From NCBI GenBank assembly GCA_964035015.1, contig OZ035998.1, forward strand, positions 27,451,262 through 27,515,261: 64,000 nucleotides of DNA, read 5' to 3'. Below the pieces are notes generated by a model, which searched no databases, had not been told where the DNA came from, and worked only from the letters and a program-made list of their open reading frames with translations. Both the position numbers and the translations under genes were made by a program. Below, piece after piece: positions 59,551-64,000 of the stretch. Origin of the DNA: Corallium rubrum (taxonomy: Eukaryota > Cnidaria > Anthozoa > Scleralcyonacea > Coralliidae). The stretch's first letter is position 1. Each line of letters begins with the position of its first letter.

Positions 59551-60853
59551 CTAGAAATACATAAATGCAATATCCCCTCGCTCCTTTTACAGCACACCAC
59601 CCCCCACCCCCCCCCTTGCGCTCTTTTTTATTGGAGGCCTGGAAATAGCTACTCCTGTCGGAACGCATTCTCGTACCCAGATCCTCGCGAATGGTCGGAA
59701 ACGATGAAAATATTGTTTTAATTATGGTAGAATATTTGAAATAAAAAAAAACACTCTATTTTTTTGAAGAAAAATGCCACAAAGAACAAAGAAAAATTTA
59801 AGGATGATATTTCGTAAAATATATTGAGATGAAGAAAATTGCACGTTGCCACCAGGGTTTGAAGTCAATCTCGTTCGCGTGCAAACCGACGACGTTACCA
59901 CCACACTATTGAAGCAGGCATCAGAATTTTATTAAAATATTAGGGTTATATTTTACAGTTCTTTCTTCCCATGTTTACAAAGAACATCGCTTGGTATCTA
60001 AAAATATTTGCATTTTGAAAACTACTCAAACTATATTCATTTATGGCATTTTAAATTTATTTAAACTAATATAACAAAAACAATTTTTCATTTCGAAATC
60101 TGAATTGCTGAAAGTGTTTTCAGTTCAACAGCATTTGTAGTTTTGTACGTTTTACAAAAGAAGAAATGTTCCTTCTCCATTTTTATGCTAAATTATAAAC
60201 AACCGCTAAGTCATATGTATAGTTTTACAATAAGAAAGCCATTTAAAAGGAGATATAAAGACGGCAGCCACAGGTAAAAAATACAACGTAAGGGGCATTG
60301 GCAAGAAAAAACATGCAATGCCGTATATGATACGTACTTCAAGGACACACAAAATATAAAACAAAATTAACAGTGATAGATGTAAACAGGGAAACTCAAC
60401 AGTTTTGCTACTAAGTGTTCGTGATTACTGAGAGCGACTGCTCTATATTTTTACCGTAGCTTTATAAACTTTTCGGCCTTTGTCTTGGTTTCTTTCGAGT
60501 TTTGGTTTGACGGGTTTCCTTTTAGTCAAGTCTGAAGACTTTATATACGTAAACGTTGATTTGTTTCTGTTCTTTTGAAAAGGATACGTATCCCAAAAAC
60601 TCCTTTCTCAAGTCTTTTTGTCAAGAATAATATCAAATCTTTTTCAAATCTTTTTTGTCAAGAACTATATTGTTTCCAGTGCCCTACAATCTTCACCGCG
60701 CGTGGTCCGTCCACACATATATATATATATACAAATATTCAGATCGCTCAAACTGATTCGCATTTGAACACGCATGTAAAGTGGACTCCACGCATGTCGA
60801 GAATAGCACCCTCACCGGGCTCCGGGCCTTCGGCCCTACGCCCGGCTCGGGGA
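59551..60853 (-). mobile_element. Helitron-like element, copy 2, inside the ATPase remnant
   Basis: On the minus strand it starts TCCCCGAGCCGGGCGTAGGG and ends GCATTTATGTATTTCTAG, followed by T. The 5' hairpin CCGGGC...GCCCGG and about 190 bp agree with copy 1 at 5667-6903, as do the G-run, GCGAGGGG and ATGTATTTCTAG at the 3' end. Removing it joins ATTG to TTCAG, which restores a conserved IVQN block of the ATPase. So the insertion is exact and leaves no target duplication, as for Helitrons. The core differs from copy 1 and has no Rep/helicase. Confidence 0.78.
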
Positions 60854-61340
60854 CAATATAGATCACTGAGAGATTCCTATATGATGACTTCCCTTGGTAA
60901 ATAAACTGGCAATGCGCTTATCTCCTCCTGATTGATCCATAAGATCATCGAGGACAATAAGGTTTCGCTTCGAAACATCAAGAAAATCTTCCGAGTCAAT
61001 GTTCGTAGGTATTCCTTCGTTCAGTTCAACGTCAGGTGTAGTTTTGATCTTATCCAGGTACATGGGTTGCCACTGCCCATATCACCAAATGCTACGTTCA
61101 GGAGAGTGGTTGATAGTTGTTATTGCATTCTCCAGAAGAGTTTTTACCCATACGGTTTTACCACTCTGAGTACACCCTGCAACAATGCACGTGAACGGAT
61201 ACTGCAAGACTGTGGATCCATTGATGAGAGGACCTGCCTGTCATTTGTTTTGTCGACGATCTATGAACCATCTTCATGTGACGGAGGAAATTACTTGAAT
61301 TAGCGAAAGACTTTCCACAAACTTCACAAACGTAGGACAT
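60854..61340 (-). pseudogene. C2H2 finger plus A32/FtsK-HerA-like ATPase, N-terminal part
   Basis: Reading down the minus strand: MSYVCEVCGKSFANSSNF...H is a C2H2 zinc finger. After a frame shift near 61210 comes FTCIVAGCTQSGKTVWVK with a Walker A motif. An in-frame TGA lies near 61083. Then LIVLDDLMDQ (Walker B) and LFTKGSHH, and a small shift before the Helitron. ATPases of this layout occur as multi-copy genes in invertebrate genomes and resemble viral packaging ATPases. Which element class owned it is not known here. The product is clearly dead. Confidence 0.65.
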
Positions 61341-61479
61341 GTTTCAGTTAAGACTGCCAGATAAAAAATGGAGATTTTTCTATTGTCCATCCTTGTTTAT
61401 AGTGATTCAACACAATAGTCCAAAGACTATGTGGTTATAGTCCTGAGACCCTAGTCATATAGTCCTAAGACTATTATCA

Positions 61480-61602
61480 TTTATAGACCTGGAGCGAGGG
61501 GAATTCGATGAAATATTACCCCGCGGTATGATACCACGATGATATATCATCCCGAGGGGTAGTATAGTATTTCACCAAATTCCCCGAGCGAAAGGTCTAT
61601 AA
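61480..61602. mobile_element. Short MITE with TATAGACCT ends
   Basis: TATAGACCTGGAGCGAGGGG at the left and the near-complement AATTCCCCGAGCG...AGGTCTATA at the right. Confidence 0.7.
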
Positions 61603-62541
61603 ATGATATATTATATCGAAACATATTAATCTTTCCAAAAAAAGCTTAATTAAATAATGTTTATAAAGTTCGCTTAGCTTAACTTTTGTCCGCTTTTCAT
61701 TGTCTGTTTCCATTCTGTTGTCGTCTCAAGGCTTCTGGATGCATTGTTTGTTGCTTTCTTTGTATTTCCTGAATCCTTATTTTTTTGTAACCTAACAATC
61801 TTCTTGTCAACATCTGAATATTCAGGCGAAACGTTTTCTTGTCTCGCCAAACTCCGCCATTGTTGACAGCTTCGTGAATCGTGCGTGGCATTCACGCGTG
61901 GTACACGAACTCGAATACCCCGCCACAGCGGGGTATTGCGGGGTATTCGAGGTTATACCCGTTGTGGCGGGTAATTCTACGATAAATTAACTGGTCACGT
62001 GGTACAAATCAAGCTCTCTGACTGGACAATTTACAGTTGAGATATAATATTAGTCCTTATTGTCCCAGTCCTATAGTCTTTATAGTCATAGTGCTAAGAC
62101 TATACCTAAAAGATTATTCCTGAGGACTGAGAACAATATAAAAACGCTATGAAAACGCATACATGTGGACATATCCTCTAGCATCTCTCCTTCATCGCGT
62201 TTCCTAAACGGCACTCGTGAGCCTCTTACACATATTAAATTGTACAGATTATAATATTTCAAGACGGACCTGTTCGCAGCTAAGCTATTTCTTATAATAA
62301 TAATAGTTCTAATTATAATTGCAATTTTTAATAATTATAATTGCAACTGAACTTTAATAATTATAATTATAATTGCAATTGAACTTGACGTCAACGACAC
62401 TTCTAAATTTTAATAAGAAATATATCAAAATTGACCGAGAAGTCAGAGTTTTTAAATAAAATATATTACGAACAATTTCTTACCAAGAACTACTGCAGAA
62501 GAGGCCTTCGAGCCAGCCTTTGAAAAATGGACAGTCAGAGC
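61603..62541. other. Stretch without accepted gene
   Basis: GC-rich hairpin at about 61905-61975 (ATACCCCGCCACAGCGGGGT). ATAGTC/TAAGACTAT blocks occur at 61400-61470 and 62060-62110. TAATTATAATTGCAA repeats lie at 62300-62385. The minus frames 61674-61895 have no family match. Confidence 0.45.
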
Positions 62542-63847
62542 TTAATATGAAAGGACATAGGCTGCCGACAGTGGGATATCAATGACCAAAACAAGCCAGG
62601 GAATTTTAATGAACGACAGCGCTAACAGGGAGAGAACACCGATTAATAATCCCAGTGCAATAGTCTGACGATCTCCTAGTTTGTTTATGATAACTCCTGA
62701 GCAACAAAACCATATGGCTAAAGAAGGTCGCCGAAACATACCAGCGACCATCATGACAACAGGGCTTCCAGAAAGTTCCGCAATGTACCAGTACTCCCAA
62801 TACTGTTGAAATCAGAAAAACAACAGCCAAGGGAGATAGTCATGAGCAGTACAACCAGATGATGGCATTCGAAGATAACGCTTCTTACGTCAGACCAATC
62901 GATAACCCGATGCTCAAGGTAGAACTGGAAGTGCCATGACCAGTGTAAAACTCGACCAAAGATACACTACAAAATAACCATGCGACACACTTGTTCAGTA
63001 TGTCAGCGTTGTCAATGTAACAGTGACGCCAACAGCAAAGAAGAGAAAAAACCCACCAATTTTACCCCAACAGCGGTACGCACCAAAGTTTGCTTTCTTA
63101 TTCTTCAAATGCGTCATGGTCGCGACATTGCACAACGTTGCTATCGTCGTAATCCGAGGAATGTTCGAAATTGTAAAAATACAATTTCGAACATTACTCG
63201 GATTACGACGATGTAAATGAAAATCGAACCCGTCCAGGGAAAATATCTGTTCTCCTTCAATGGTTTGGTTTCCATTTGATTCTGGTTCATTAATTCAAAG
63301 TTATTAAGATGTAGACTACTATACGAACTGAGAATCGCCAAACGGCCGTCAAATTTGATTTGTGATTCGTCTTACCCTGGGCAGAGTCTTGGGTGAGGTT
63401 TTTAAAGTAGAAACTTTTCTTCCAGTATGAGACCTTCGTATCATTTGGTAACGAAGTTTCTGACGTTTCGACTTCGTTGAACTTGCCAATTGGCGCAACT
63501 AGTGGAAGGAGAGGTGCCAGATATACGGCTCCTAAAACCAGCAGTAAGATTACTTATAAAGCTAATTTCCTCGTTCGGAAACTATCGGCTAAAAGTCCAA
63601 TTAGAGGTGCCAATAGCACTGGAATTCCCATGAGTGACATGAATCCTATCTGCGAAGCACTGAAGCCAAGTTGTTTGAGATACAATGGAGAATATGCCTC
63701 AAAAGCAGCCCAACTTGCAACTACAAAGAAAAAACTCCACTTGAGAGCGAAAGCGTGCCCCAATAGAGAACCTGTCTTTCTTTCTATTTCCTGATATTTA
63801 CAGTTCTTGGTGATCAAGTGTTGGAACAAGTTAAGACTACTGACCAC
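62542..63847 (-). pseudogene. MFSD6-like transporter remnant
   Basis: The N-terminal frame (63847-63554) reads LKWSFFFVVASWAAFEAYSP, LYLKQLGFSASQIGFMSLMG and LLADSFRTRKLAL, the first two membrane segments of MFSD6-like major facilitator proteins. A TAA follows, after which reading can continue (VILLLVLGAVYLAP). The C-terminal frame (62754-62542) has LGDRQTIALGLLIGVLSLLA and IPWLVLVIDIPLSAAY, like late membrane segments of the same family. Stops, shifts and the hairpin insertion at 63143-63212 break it. It may continue past the window end, so a multi-exon gene with poor sequence is not fully excluded. Confidence 0.55.
63143..63212. repeat. Near-perfect hairpin, 70 bp
   Basis: ATCGTCGTAATCCGAGGAAT at the left with its complement at the right. 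One mismatch (GAGGAAT versus ATTACTC). Confidence 0.9.
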
Positions 63848-64000
63848 TCTGATGTTAAATGTTCCTTTACATACATCAGTTCATGTAATATATTTGTTCA
63901 CAGATGACTAGTCATGCTAGTCTTGGCCTCTTTGGGGTCGTGACATTATTAAGCCCTATTCATATAAGCATGCATATATTAACAACGTACGCAAGCACAG

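Noticed and set aside
59722..59904. 60-residue minus-strand frame in Helitron-like copy 2
   Set aside because: No family match; it lies in the variable core of the element.

Overview
The window looks like nuclear DNA of an invertebrate animal, most likely a cnidarian (probably a coral or other anthozoan). Genes are split by long introns, the sequence is AT-rich, and most of the rest is transposable-element debris: Ty3/gypsy, a CR1/L2-like LINE, Penelope-like elements, Helitron-like and hAT-like elements, many MITEs, and tRNA- and 5S-derived SINEs. The phylum is inferred from this repeat style and from the two conserved animal genes; the species cannot be named.

Two host genes sit head to head around 33.3-33.6 kb. 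On the minus strand a DEPDC1-like gene (DEP domain plus a RhoGAP-like region) runs from 33298 down to about 13.7 kb; eight exons with consistent splice sites and phases were found, and one expected exon between 27365 and 26067 was not. On the plus strand METTL1 (tRNA guanine-N7 methyltransferase) runs from 33583 to 54700 in eight exons that match the family end to end, except for one apparent missing T in exon 5. The 284 bp between the two start codons is the likely shared promoter.

0-4.5 kb: Penelope-type terminal repeats, a TTAA-flanked MITE and decayed gypsy integrase fragments. 4.57-13.12 kb: a complete but broken Ty3/gypsy element with 108-bp LTRs and a 5-bp target duplication. Its gag is split by a 4.1-kb hAT-like element with 17-bp terminal inverted repeats and an 8-bp duplication, and that element in turn holds a Helitron-like element. 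13.1-33.3 kb: DEPDC1, its introns filled with MITEs, SINEs, a minisatellite and a 5/7-bp satellite. 33.6-54.7 kb: METTL1, its introns holding a Penelope-like GIY-YIG element, a LINE, a long CAAA microsatellite, a tRNA-like foldback and a 1.3-1.5 kb palindrome. 54.7-64 kb: more MITEs and SINEs, a decayed C2H2 plus A32/FtsK-HerA-like ATPase gene split by a second Helitron-like copy, and an MFSD6-like transporter remnant.

All coordinates and reading frames were worked out by eye from the sequence. Family names rest on remembered motifs, not on searches.
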